Source: Thermomicrobiales bacterium (GTDB lineage Bacteria > Chloroflexota > Chloroflexia > Thermomicrobiales > UBA6265). Taken from it: DNA of 64,000 nucleotides. Made by a program: the position numbers and the translations under genes. The notes under the pieces are model-generated. The model was not told where the DNA came from. It ran no database searches and saw only the letters and a list, made by a program, of their open reading frames with translations. Below are positions 55,101-63,343 of the stretch, one piece after another. The DNA is taken from the NCBI GenBank assembly GCA_023957015.1, contig JAMLHR010000005.1, positions 24,904-88,903 of the forward strand, given 5' to 3'. Every line of letters starts with the position of its first letter. Position 1 is the first letter of the stretch.

Positions 55101-57190
55101 TGACGGAACTGATCCCAACCGGCTACAGTCCGTATCCGATCGTGGTCTGTGGTGGCACGTTCTATCAGAACGGGGCAATCGGTGACATGTTCCCGAACTT
55201 TGTCTCGGCACCAGGTGGTAGCTGGACGTTCAATCTGACACCGAGCCAGTGGTATATCCATTGCGACTTCTACAACATCCCGCAAACACCGAGCACCGTC
55301 GAGATCTACAAGTGGCAGTGCCCGGAGGGTGTGGAGCCACAGCCAAATGCCCAGTGGTATCAGGACAACTGCACCATGTACATGGATGGTGTCGACTTCA
55401 CCCTGACCGACATTGTTGGACCACGCACGCTGACCACCAGCGGTGGCGTCGCGACCTTCAACGATGTGGCAACCGGTCCGATTCAGATTAAGGAAACGAT
55501 TCCGCCGGGTTACTCGAACCAGGTATTCATTGTCTGCCAGTTCACGTATCCTGACGGATCCATGACTGGGAAGTACAGCCCGACCCCGGTGAATGGTGTG
55601 TATAACACCGCCATTGATGTGCCTGGTTCATACTTCCGCTGCGACTGGTACAACGTCCCTGTTGGTCCTGGCGAGATCACGGTCTACAAGTGGACCTGCC
55701 CGGAAGGCTACGATCGCACGGCGTGGGGTGCTGATCCAATGGTGGACTGCACGCAAGCGACCAATGGCGTCACGTTCCGCCTGATTCAGCCGGCTCCAAT
55801 GCCGGAACTGCAGAGCGACACGGGCGATAGCATCCCTGGTGCCGTCTACTTCGGTGGTCTCGAGCCGGGAACCTACATCCTGAACGAGCTCCTGACACCG
55901 GAACAATCGATGAACCTGAAGGAAGCGTTCGTCTGGCAGTGCTACGGTCTCACCACCAGCTCGGTGCAGCCGTATCCGTTGAACGTCGGTCAGATGTTCC
56001 AGTTCGATATCGTTGGTGGCGACACCATCGTCTGCCATTGGTTCAATGTGCCGAAGACACCGCATGGTTGGCTCGATGTCACCAAGTTCAACTGCACCAC
56101 CGAGAAGTACGTGGCCGATGTCTACTGCTACACCAACCAGACAGGTCAGGAGTTCAACCTGCAGAAGCAGGATGGTGCCAACTGGACCACAATCGCTTCC
56201 GGTATCACGGATGTGAACGGCAAACTCACGTTCCCAGGTTTGACGGAAGGCAACTACCGTCTAGTCGAACCCAACAAGGAAGCCTGCCTGATCAAATCCA
56301 GCAATATCGTTGACGGCAAGTACATCGGCGTGAAGAACGGCGAGGGTACCACGGTCTACGTCTACAACTGCAAGACCCCGCCGCCACCGAACGACAAGCC
56401 AGGGAAGTACCCCAACACGGGTGTTGGCCCGGATGCAGCTGCCTCGCAGGAGCAAAGAATGCCCGGTGTCGAGCTCGCAGGGTTGGTCGGTCTGGCCGGT
56501 ATGAGCATCAGCCGACGTCGATTCCTCAAGCGCGCCGCTGGCGTGACCCTCGGTGCGGGAGCGCTTGCGCTCCCCGCCGTCGCCGCCCAGGACCTGCTAC
56601 CGCTGGATAGCACACCGGTTCCGGCCACTCCGGGGGCAAACATCCTCGGTTGTGGTACCCCGATGGCGATGCCTGATGACGCGATTATCGAGCCAGTTGA
56701 GGAAGGAACACCCACCTGGGAGGATCCTTGCCTGCGAGGTGCTGTACCGATCAGGTTCCGCGTGCCGATCATCGGTGTCGATGCCGCGGTCGAGTATCTC
56801 GAGATCATTGATGGCCAGATGCAGCCACCAACCGGTGCCGAGGATGTGACCTGGTACAAGGAGACCAATCGTCTCGGTGAAGTCGGCAACGGTATCTATG
56901 CCGGTCACCTCAACTACTGGGGGATCCCGGAGGGCGTCTTCTTCCGACTGGAGTCACTGAAGGAAGGCGATGTCATCGAGATCGATGGCAACGATGCCAT
57001 GACCTACTCCTACATCGTGCAGTGGAGCCAAAACTTCCCCAGTGATGAGGAACCACCCGAGGAAGCGCTGGGCACAACCAACGAGCGCGCGATCACCGTG
57101 ATCACGTGTGGTGGCGAGTGGGTCTCAGCTCGCGCCGAATACGACCATCGCACACTTGTCCGCGCGGTCCAGATGGAGGATCCCGTCTAG
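52127..57190 (+). CDS. Giant SpaA/Cna-B repeat surface protein fused to a Tat-signalled sortase
   Basis: A 1687-residue protein, ATG 52127 with AAGGAGG upstream. Order: signal peptide (about 15-45); an acidic Asn/Gln/Asp linker (about 88-122); about nine SpaA/prealbumin-like repeats starting near 269, 412, 545, 673, 799, 926, 1056, 1182 and 1314, most with K-W-x-C ... C ... TE-x-P-x-GY ... C ... C-x-W-Y-N; YPNTG (1428-1432); a short hydrophobic stretch; SRRRFLKR (1461-1468); a second hydrophobic stretch to AVAA; and a sortase domain with His1594, Cys1661 and Arg1675. Lys, Glu and Asn in each repeat are placed for internal isopeptide bonds. I infer a surface adhesin or pilin-like fibre carrying its own sortase, both domains outside and the Arg/Lys loop inside. 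Confidence 0.85.
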   Translation: MLRKLRRSCRITHKGLHAPQLMIALTLMLMLSGLMAPIASTIEAAPAAANSSQTEELASQVLQPTPTSETTLLRPSTSRQVQQLQPLQPIDTDEPDDEDQNGDDQNQNQDQNDDQDQDVDEPTTPMEQPAGIIVNLYWCDESVDLQNAPINDFAMGESLKTSCNAQAAPVTVRISSTTNSSLPMESTVNQFPGTVEFSPLLQDTWTINVMPKVVVTQDLFNCNGLTPYGNTKPYATYARIIQDKPQYDMDLLNEEVITCDWFGQVPDTSSLNITKWNCPEGFDFETQGYDVARQTCWDDVNPPVEFTVKNVEPNSTFEEKRQTDPNNNDEVFFPEIPEGALEVTEVVPEGYGLVAVYCSVNANLANLVELSQADMFALKANGGDAIRCDVFDTLGASSGTMGRPMSMDDTGVSITIYKWECLPGTDPNMGEHSYFSAQCEMEKAGVGFQVIDANGSQSTTSDTNGRQIDGLVPDANGMIQIVEDFVSGYQPPVAFCGELSDDPAAKMMVLDRGIAVFPSAADVQIQCWFYNIPIQMTPQGSGTGDIQIKKWDCGNAFITDSSADPNDPNWLSMNCTTPQDGVDFTLNGVTATTVGGYVEFTDLAPGTYDLTETIPDGYAPVSAVCALASNMVDPNDVVYGAAVSVAGGSLNLEVLADHNIYCNWYNKPVGNGDIQITKWDCGAFTPPSDPTATWFATNCTTPMANVTFTVNTTPPTAQATDGAGLTTFADLPEGMYEITETVPDGYQSAAAVCGLASNMVDPIDVVYGGVVNVAGGSLTVEVLADHVVYCNWYNIPTSDFSLTIYKWQCPEGTDATSTDPSYFSGICDTEQAGVPFTIYDGSANSPISTTSDTNGRQIDNLLPDANGQIQIQEDIPTGYGMPVVFCQQLNDNGSTQYTVTNGRVTVAAPYDDDLQCFWYNIPDPGNTVHVTKWECPEGTAQDATIEWLQNNCMTRLAGVDFTLQSGAMSSTLTTDMDGEARFESVPAGMMTLTELIPTGYSPYPIVVCGGTFYQNGAIGDMFPNFVSAPGGSWTFNLTPSQWYIHCDFYNIPQTPSTVEIYKWQCPEGVEPQPNAQWYQDNCTMYMDGVDFTLTDIVGPRTLTTSGGVATFNDVATGPIQIKETIPPGYSNQVFIVCQFTYPDGSMTGKYSPTPVNGVYNTAIDVPGSYFRCDWYNVPVGPGEITVYKWTCPEGYDRTAWGADPMVDCTQATNGVTFRLIQPAPMPELQSDTGDSIPGAVYFGGLEPGTYILNELLTPEQSMNLKEAFVWQCYGLTTSSVQPYPLNVGQMFQFDIVGGDTIVCHWFNVPKTPHGWLDVTKFNCTTEKYVADVYCYTNQTGQEFNLQKQDGANWTTIASGITDVNGKLTFPGLTEGNYRLVEPNKEACLIKSSNIVDGKYIGVKNGEGTTVYVYNCKTPPPPNDKPGKYPNTGVGPDAAASQEQRMPGVELAGLVGLAGMSISRRRFLKRAAGVTLGAGALALPAVAAQDLLPLDSTPVPATPGANILGCGTPMAMPDDAIIEPVEEGTPTWEDPCLRGAVPIRFRVPIIGVDAAVEYLEIIDGQMQPPTGAEDVTWYKETNRLGEVGNGIYAGHLNYWGIPEGVFFRLESLKEGDVIEIDGNDAMTYSYIVQWSQNFPSDEEPPEEALGTTNERAITVITCGGEWVSARAEYDHRTLVRAVQMEDPV
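56501..57190 (+). other. Class F-like sortase domain with its own Tat-type leader, inside the giant gene
   Basis: From M1459 the sequence looks like a free-standing Thermomicrobia-type sortase of 229 residues: SRRRFLKRAAGVTLGAGALALPAVAA is a complete Tat leader, followed by IRFRVPIIGVDAAVEYLEI, AGHLNYWG, AITVITCGGEW and YDHRTLVRA. No ribosome-binding site is seen before ATG 56501, so separate translation is not supported but cannot be excluded. Confidence 0.7.
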
Positions 57191-57198
57191 TCACAGCG

Positions 57199-57228
57199 GG
57201 GAACTGCGGGCAGCCACTCGCAGTTCCC
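57199..57228 (+). terminator. Hairpin after the giant surface-protein gene
   Basis: GGGAACTGCG (57199-57208) and CGCAGTTCCC (57219-57228), 10-nt loop, 8 nt after the stop. No U-run, so possibly only an mRNA-stabilising hairpin. Confidence 0.5.
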
Positions 57229-57325
57229 TGCCGATCCGATCATCCACCGCGCACAACCACCCGTCGTCAGTCATCCCTCCCCTCCTTCGACTGGCGACGG
57301 GTGCGCGTGGTTAATGCGACGTAGG

Positions 57326-57347
57326 CCCCTGCTTTAGGCAGGGGTTT
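57326..57347. terminator. Hairpin CCCCTGC-TTTAG-GCAGGGG with TTT
   Basis: A 7-bp GC stem with a 5-nt loop and TTT afterwards, 13 nt from the stop of the LysR gene. It could terminate on the plus strand. The shape also resembles end hairpins of IS200/IS605-type elements, but no transposase or TnpB lies here. Confidence 0.45.
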
Positions 57348-57359
57348 GAGGCGGCCATG

Positions 57360-58244
57360 TCAGGCCGTCGCTACTTTAATCGCCGCCGAAAACACCTCCA
57401 CCGCCCGCGATACCGGCTCGTCACGGCGCATCGCCAGACCAATGGTGCGATGCAATTGCGGCGACAGCGAGCGCACGACCAGCTGATCCGGGAGCGCACC
57501 AGGCGCGATCGCCAACCGCGAGAGAATAGCGTAACCCATCTCCAACCCAACCAATGCCCGCAACGCCTCCAGACTTCCCACCGTCATCGTCGGCCGGAAA
57601 CTCATCCCTGCCTGGGCGAACCAACCATCGATCAGCGCCCGCGTGACCTGCGCCGACTGGAACATGATGGCCGGGTGCTCCTCCAGGCTCTGCGGGGTGA
57701 TCTCGGCGGGCAGGTTCATTGAGATCGGGGCTACCAACACGATCTCGTCGTCGAGTAACCGTGTGGTGCTGATCGATCGCTCCTGGACCGGGAGCGTGAC
57801 GATACCGATATCGAGGTCGTTCGCCACCAACTGACGGGTGATCTCGGGTGTGGTGCCCGTGATAATCGAGAGATGCGTTCGCGGTAGCGATCGGCGCAGG
57901 AGACGCAATGCCGCCGGGATCAGGGTGGCGCAGGCCGTTGAACCGGTACCGATGCGCAGGCTGGTGGCATCGGATTCGGTGAACTGTGTCATCTCCCGCA
58001 CCAGTTCCTCTGTCGCACGCTCGACCTTCGCGAACTGCTTCAATAGCTCAACTCCAGCGGCCGTCGGGATGGCCCGTCGCCCCTCGCGCGCGATCAGGGT
58101 CACGCCCATCGAATCCTCCAGATTGCGAATGTGGAAACTCACCGCCGGTTGAGTGATACCGTGCAGTGCCGCCGCGGCGGTGAAGCTTCCCGTGGCGATC
58201 ACATCCGCATAGATCCGCAGCGGTGTCAGGTTGGAGATATTCAT
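57360..58244 (-). CDS. LysR-family transcriptional regulator
   Basis: A 294-residue LysR regulator. The N-terminal winged helix (about 5-65) reads LRIYADVIATGSFTAAAALHGITQPAVSFHIRNLE; the effector domain (about 95-294) has RIGTGSTACATLIPAALRLLRR at its start. It is divergent from the methyltransferase gene, with 104 nt between the starts, and may control it. Inducer unknown. Confidence 0.9.
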   Translation of the reverse strand: MNISNLTPLRIYADVIATGSFTAAAALHGITQPAVSFHIRNLEDSMGVTLIAREGRRAIPTAAGVELLKQFAKVERATEELVREMTQFTESDATSLRIGTGSTACATLIPAALRLLRRSLPRTHLSIITGTTPEITRQLVANDLDIGIVTLPVQERSISTTRLLDDEIVLVAPISMNLPAEITPQSLEEHPAIMFQSAQVTRALIDGWFAQAGMSFRPTMTVGSLEALRALVGLEMGYAILSRLAIAPGALPDQLVVRSLSPQLHRTIGLAMRRDEPVSRAVEVFSAAIKVATA

Positions 58245-58348
58245 ACCAAAACTCTACTTATACACATCATCATCAACACTATATTCCTTTATCCTTCCTC
58301 GGCGCACAAGATTGAATCAGACATACGAATGATGTGGAAGGACAGGGA

Positions 58349-59137
58349 ATGACTCAGCAACGATGGCACGATGGCAGCGCCGGGGATATCGATTATGCAG
58401 CGGCGGGTCAGCGCTACGCCGAGTTCCGACAGGAGGAGCCATTCATCGCAGCGCGATTACGTATCGCGCTGGGGGATGCCAAGCGCGTGCTCAATGTCGG
58501 TGCCGGGACAGGTTCCTATGAACCGACGGATATCGAGGTGGTAGCAGTCGAACCATCGGCCACGATGCGAGCACAACGACCGCCTCACCGTGCGCCAGCG
58601 ATCGATGCTGTCGCCGAGAACCTCCCCTTCGCCGATGGCGAGTTCGATGCCGTATTGGCCACCTTCACCGTACATCAGTGGACGGATCTGGCGCAGGGAA
58701 TCGCAGAGTTGAAGCGCGTTACCAGCGGACCGATCGTGATCATGGCCGCCGATCCGGATCGGCTCCACGATTTCTGGATCACCGACTACGTGCCCGAGGC
58801 ACTGGATCGCGAACTCTCGCGCTTTCCCGCAATCGCTCGACTGGTGGAACTGCTTGGAGACGACACACGTGTCGAGACGCTACCGATTCCCCTGAATTGC
58901 CGGGATGGCTTTACCGAGGCGTATTACGGTCGACCGGAGATGTTCCTGAACCCTGCAGTAACGGGTGCGATGAGTTCGTGGACGCTGCTGGATGAGGCCG
59001 TTCGCGAACGCGGCCGAAGCAAGCTTGCTCAGGATCTCGCCGATGGAACCTGGGAGGCACGCTATGGACATTTGCGCACGCAGCCCTTCTACGATGGGTC
59101 GATGCGGTTGATCGTGCGGCATGATACCAATCCGTAG
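58349..59137 (+). CDS. Class I SAM-dependent methyltransferase
   Basis: A 262-residue methyltransferase from ATG 58349 (AAGGA upstream). Motif I VLNVGAGTGSYEP, motif II VVAVEPSATMRAQRP, and motif post-II AENLPFADGEFDAVLATFTVHQW are those of the Methyltransf_11 / UbiE-like group. FTEAYYGRPEMFLNPAV near residue 190 recurs in small-molecule methyltransferases. Substrate unknown. Divergent LysR neighbour. Confidence 0.85.
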   Translation: MTQQRWHDGSAGDIDYAAAGQRYAEFRQEEPFIAARLRIALGDAKRVLNVGAGTGSYEPTDIEVVAVEPSATMRAQRPPHRAPAIDAVAENLPFADGEFDAVLATFTVHQWTDLAQGIAELKRVTSGPIVIMAADPDRLHDFWITDYVPEALDRELSRFPAIARLVELLGDDTRVETLPIPLNCRDGFTEAYYGRPEMFLNPAVTGAMSSWTLLDEAVRERGRSKLAQDLADGTWEARYGHLRTQPFYDGSMRLIVRHDTNP

Positions 59138-59685
59138 CGAGAAAACCAGAGGGGAGTTCGCGGTAGGTGTCGGTGATCCGGCGCGGGTATGCCGCAGGAT
59201 CCTTGTTGTCACCACCAATGTATCGATGTCATTCAGAACGCCATCGGCGCGGAGAATGACGTGGCTGACCACGAAGCGAAGCTCAATAATCCAACCGATG
59301 GTCCTCCTGATAGATAACCACCAGGATCATCAAACCTAACATACGAACCTCCGGTTCGTTGTCGACCATAAAGGTCGACGCTACCGTTTTGCTCTACATT
59401 GATGGTCGCAGGTGGCTGAATTGGGTGCTCCCGGATCCCTGAACCCGGACAACTCACGGTCGCGGCTGGTTGTATGACAGCCCCACTCTGCACCGCGACC
59501 GATCGGTCCGAGTCTACGCCTCCAGGACAACCTCTTCACGCAATTTCTCGCTACGAATGGTCGAGACTCCACGGCGCTTCGCGCCTCTGAGTGACGATGC
59601 TTCTTCGGTCCTTCGCGGAAATACCTTATCAACTCTTCGGTACAGATGCCGTGCAAACCCGGTGCCAGGAGAAATACAAACCCCT
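59138..59685. other. Intergenic region of 548 nt with repeats, no gene
   Basis: No credible coding sequence. It contains GTCATTC...GAATGAC (about 59228-59260), CGAACCTCCGGTTCG (59345-59359), GTCGACCATAAAGGTCGAC (about 59362-59380), and the second copy of the 66-nt element (59444-59509). Several short stop-rich open stretches are not genes. Confidence 0.6.
59444..59509. repeat. 66-nt dispersed element, copy 2
   Basis: Same length and same conserved ends as 33450-33515, with a different centre. It ends CGCGACCGATCGGTCC, itself partly palindromic, and is followed by GAG, so that GATCGGTCCGAG is the inverse of 33308-33319. Confidence 0.6.
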
Positions 59686-61314
59686 TTACGGCACGGACAC
59701 CGTGACGCTCCCTCGCGAATCGGTGAAGCGATCGATGCGGGCGCGGATCGTGAGCGTCCAGTCGCCGGAACTCGGCAGTGCCGTAGTGCCACCATAGCTG
59801 GTGGATAACTCATCGGGGAAGAGCCTGACCGTGATCGGACCAAGCCCCTCATCCGGTAACGTCCACTCCGCGTTGACGCTATCCAGTGGTTCATCAAGCG
59901 GTCCGGTACTCGATGAAATAGCCACCACCACCGTCACCCGTTCGTCGCCGGTATCACGCACGATGACAGTAGCGGTATGATCCTTATCCAGCGGAATCGA
60001 TCCATCGAAGAGAACAGTCGGCTGCACCGCTTCCGCGACGGTATTTGGATTTTGCTGCACCAGAACACTCGTGACCCCAACAACCACGATCAGCAGCATT
60101 AGTTCGCCTACCACCAACCGCCGCAATCGCGGGAGCAGTACGTCGTAATCCCTCTCGAGCCGGGGAAGAATACGAAAGCGATTCAACGCTGCCAGAACGA
60201 CGATCACCAGCACCAGCGCAACCTTAAGGAGCAGATCGCGACCGTAGTCCGTATCGATGAGATCGCGCGGTGTGCCCAGGATCACCCAGGCCATCGCGGT
60301 ACCGCTACCAGCCAATAGCAATACGGACCAGGCAGCCAGTGTGGAGAAACGCGATACCGTAGCGATCGCTCCGGCAGGTGTGGCGAACGACACCAGATGA
60401 CCGCTTCTCCGCAAACCCAGCGTGAGGATTATCAGACCACCCAGCCAGAAGCTGGCGGCCAACAGATGGGCCGCATCCGCGAACATCATCACGCTCTCGG
60501 GCAATTGAGTGCGCGTATGTCCGGTGAGCAGTGGCGCGAGACAGGCGATTACAGCCACGACGGTGGCAGCCACCCGCGACCAGAAGCGATCCCGCACCGA
60601 CAACATCAGAACGACCGCCATGCCAGCAACGACGAGCACCGCCGCGATCAGTGAGGAACTATCGAGCTGCCGCATACTCGCCCACTGCCAGCGATCGTGA
60701 CCGGTCTGCACCGCTGCCGCGAATGGCAACTCGAGCACGGCTCCGAGAATCGCAAGCATCGCGGTCCAGCGGACAATGCGGATCAGGGCACGCCAATCCG
60801 AACGCGCATAGCTCCAGCCACCAATGAGCAGACCTGTGGTCGCAAGCAACCCCAGATACTTGGCCCAGACGCTCACATTCATCCCCCACTCCATGGCGGA
60901 GCTGGTCGTGAGAATGGGTACGTCGACCGCCAGCGATGGCTGACCAATCGAGAACATGAGCGTGCCAGCCATCGGGTGACCATCGGCGGAGATCACCCGC
61001 CATTGCAGGGCGTAGGTGCCATCCGCCAGATCAATCGGCAAGGACACCGTGACCGTTTCATCCTGAACCGCTGGTGTCAGCGGTCGCGGGTCATACCCGC
61101 GCACATAGAGCACGGTACCACCATCGACCACACTCACTGGCTCCGAGAACGTCAGCGTGACCTGCTCCGGAGCGGTATCCAGGATCGTTCCCTCCGCCGG
61201 TTCGGTGCTGAGCAGCATCGCATGTGCCGATGCAGGGTGCGGACTCAGGGTCATAAGAGCGATGACGAAGAGAAGAAGGCCAACCACCAGGCTGGCCCTC
61301 AACCCGCATTGCAT
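59686..61314 (-). CDS. CopC-CopD fusion copper resistance protein
   Basis: A 542-residue protein: signal peptide, then a CopC domain with the Cu-binding His at the mature N-terminus (SAHAMLLSTEPAEG) and ISADGHPMAGTLMFSIG, then a CopD membrane domain with about eight spans (about 150-440; LTGHTRTQLPESVMMFADAAHLLAASFWLGGL) and a further extracytoplasmic beta domain to the end. It binds and imports copper across the membrane, or resists excess. Start 61314 is chosen; 61335 would overlap the YcnI stop. It follows a YcnI gene by about 10 nt, as in Bacillus ycnJ/ycnI. Confidence 0.85.
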   Translation of the reverse strand: MQCGLRASLVVGLLLFVIALMTLSPHPASAHAMLLSTEPAEGTILDTAPEQVTLTFSEPVSVVDGGTVLYVRGYDPRPLTPAVQDETVTVSLPIDLADGTYALQWRVISADGHPMAGTLMFSIGQPSLAVDVPILTTSSAMEWGMNVSVWAKYLGLLATTGLLIGGWSYARSDWRALIRIVRWTAMLAILGAVLELPFAAAVQTGHDRWQWASMRQLDSSSLIAAVLVVAGMAVVLMLSVRDRFWSRVAATVVAVIACLAPLLTGHTRTQLPESVMMFADAAHLLAASFWLGGLIILTLGLRRSGHLVSFATPAGAIATVSRFSTLAAWSVLLLAGSGTAMAWVILGTPRDLIDTDYGRDLLLKVALVLVIVVLAALNRFRILPRLERDYDVLLPRLRRLVVGELMLLIVVVGVTSVLVQQNPNTVAEAVQPTVLFDGSIPLDKDHTATVIVRDTGDERVTVVVAISSSTGPLDEPLDSVNAEWTLPDEGLGPITVRLFPDELSTSYGGTTALPSSGDWTLTIRARIDRFTDSRGSVTVSVP

Positions 61315-61324
61315 TGCTTTTCCG

Positions 61325-61882
61325 TTAGTGATCATCGTCCGCGGCGGTGATCGTCATCGATGGTGCTGGTGATTCGAGATCGTGCGCGTCCTGTCCATCC
61401 TGCGGGATCTCGATCCAGGCGCTCTCACCCTCAGAACATCCTTGAATAACCGGGAAGTAGAACGTCTCCCCCTCCAACCCTTCCGGAATCGTGACCCGGA
61501 GCGTCACCATCGCGTAGATGCCGTTCTCGATCGGCTCATCGGCGGTAAAGGTGATGACCGCTGGTCGTTCCGTGATCTGCTGACCGTGACTACCGGCAAC
61601 GGGAGTGGCAAGCGTCTCCTTCTCAACCTCAATGTGCCAACCGGGCGCGTACACCGGCTGGACGGTGGTGAACTCCTCGGGAATCTGGATCGCCAGACTG
61701 GTGGTCGGCGAATCGCCACAGCCGTGTCCGAAACCGAAGGTGACCATGGAGGTGCTTCCCGCTGCATAGCTGTCGGCGCTGAGTCCGACATGCGCAGCCG
61801 CTGGCATACCGCTCGCCAATATCAGCGCCACACCGGTCGCTAGGGCGCCCAGTAATTTCAGAAGAGGTGATCGTGTATCCAT
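61325..61882 (-). CDS. YcnI-like (DUF1775) copper-binding protein
   Basis: A 185-residue secreted protein from ATG 61882, with GGAG upstream. Signal peptide ends AAAHVGLSADSYAAGS: the mature N-terminal His is the copper ligand known for YcnI. Two cysteines (HGCGDS, QGCSEG) may form a disulfide. The usual C-terminal anchor is absent. It is the first gene of the pair with CopC-CopD; the pair likely supplies copper to or handles it at the cell surface. Confidence 0.85.
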   Translation of the reverse strand: MDTRSPLLKLLGALATGVALILASGMPAAAHVGLSADSYAAGSTSMVTFGFGHGCGDSPTTSLAIQIPEEFTTVQPVYAPGWHIEVEKETLATPVAGSHGQQITERPAVITFTADEPIENGIYAMVTLRVTIPEGLEGETFYFPVIQGCSEGESAWIEIPQDGQDAHDLESPAPSMTITAADDDH

Positions 61883-62018
61883 TACGTGCATTCTCCAGAT
61901 CGTGTGTTTGACCACAGCGAGGATCTGCACATGGCTGCAGTTCCCCTGACTCCCAGAGATTGTGCGTCCACCTGTAGGTACGCGCTATACCCCAAACGGG
62001 TAGCCGGTATGGAGGGAT

Positions 62019-63305
62019 CTAGCCGCGAGACTCCATAGGATTGCGACGATTCGTGACGTAAAGCCAGATCGCCATCACCAGCAACACCACACCGGTAAGC
62101 ACGAAGGTCGAGCGGATACCAAACATACCTGCCCAGGCGGCACCGATGAGTGGACCGGCAAATCCGCCGATACTGCCCGCGGTATTCATGAAGCCGAAGA
62201 CCATACCGCGTCGACTCTCATCGGTCACATTAGCGATCAAGGCGTTCGCCGCCGGGATCAGACCACCAGCGAACAATCCGAAGATCGCCTGCAATGCGAT
62301 CAGATGCCACGGATGCTGCGATGCGGCCATCGGCAGATAGATGAGACCTGCTCCCATCATGCAGACAATGAGAATCGGGAAGTGACCGCGCTTGTCGCCC
62401 ATTCGTCCCAGGTAGATGGAGGAGACGGCGCTGGTGACGCCGAGGATACCCAGCGTGAGACCAGCAAGCGTGCTAATGCTTTGGCCAGCTTGGCTGATCT
62501 GTTGCACGAAGATCGGTGTGATCGGCTGCACGGCCGAGGATGCGAACCGCACCACCAGCAGGCTCAACATCAGGGAGAGCAGCGCCGGACCAAGAACGAG
62601 CTTCCAGGATGGCTCTGTCGTCGCACCCTTCGCTCGCGGTGCCGGTCTCACGAAAACCTCGTTGACGGTGAAAATCGTGACGATGCCAGCCAGACCAGCG
62701 AGCAACCCGGCAACAATGATTGTTGGACGATAGCCGAACGTGTCTGCCAACACACCACCAAAGAGAGGCCCGAGCGCACTGCCGCTAAAAACGGCCGTCT
62801 GCACCATACCGAGTCCATAACCTAGCCGATCACGCGGCATAGCCACTGCGACCAGTGCAGTCGCTGCCGCGACTGTACCCGTCATTGCCCCCTCAACCAG
62901 GCGCAGACCCAGCAGATGCCAGGGGGCCAAGGCGAATGCCGAGAAGGAGATCGTGGCGCAGGCAGCAAACTGTGATCGCAGAAGCATCGGCTTGCGACCG
63001 TATCGATCCGCCACCGATCCCCAGATCGGACTGGTAACCGCCATCACACCAGCACCGGCACTCATCATCAAGCCAGACCAGAAGGCCTGTCCCTCGCTGG
63101 AGGAGACCCCAAGCTCCTTGAGATACATGGGTAGAAACGGAGCACGCATGGAGAATCCGGTGATCACCAATAGCTGCGCCAGCCAAATACCATAGAGGGT
63201 CTTGCGCCAGTTGGGACTACCGGCGAGCATGCCAACACGCCGTGGGGTGGATTCCCCGGCAGCCGATTCTGTTTCGGGCTTGGTCGTGGTTTCGCGCTTT
63301 GCCAT
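62019..63305 (-). CDS. MFS transporter
   Basis: About 428 residues with 12 spans. Motif A is WGSVADRYGRKPMLLR in the first loop, repeated as YLGRMGDKRGHFP in the second half; GSALGPLFGGVLADTFGYR is the drug:H+ antiporter motif C-like region. A multidrug or metabolite efflux pump is likely. ATG 63305 and 63317 are both possible starts; neither has a clear ribosome-binding site. Confidence 0.85.
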   Translation of the reverse strand: MAKRETTTKPETESAAGESTPRRVGMLAGSPNWRKTLYGIWLAQLLVITGFSMRAPFLPMYLKELGVSSSEGQAFWSGLMMSAGAGVMAVTSPIWGSVADRYGRKPMLLRSQFAACATISFSAFALAPWHLLGLRLVEGAMTGTVAAATALVAVAMPRDRLGYGLGMVQTAVFSGSALGPLFGGVLADTFGYRPTIIVAGLLAGLAGIVTIFTVNEVFVRPAPRAKGATTEPSWKLVLGPALLSLMLSLLVVRFASSAVQPITPIFVQQISQAGQSISTLAGLTLGILGVTSAVSSIYLGRMGDKRGHFPILIVCMMGAGLIYLPMAASQHPWHLIALQAIFGLFAGGLIPAANALIANVTDESRRGMVFGFMNTAGSIGGFAGPLIGAAWAGMFGIRSTFVLTGVVLLVMAIWLYVTNRRNPMESRG

Positions 63306-63343
63306 GACAGGCAGCATATCGCAGCGTTAACGCGGCGTCGAGA

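Noticed and set aside
56501..57190. Sortase as an independent gene overlapping the adhesin
   Set aside because: It is in the same frame with no stop between and no ribosome-binding site before ATG 56501; treated as a domain, with internal initiation left open.
57326..57347. End of an IS200/IS605 element
   Set aside because: The hairpin shape is suggestive, but there is no TnpA or TnpB and a simple terminator explains it.
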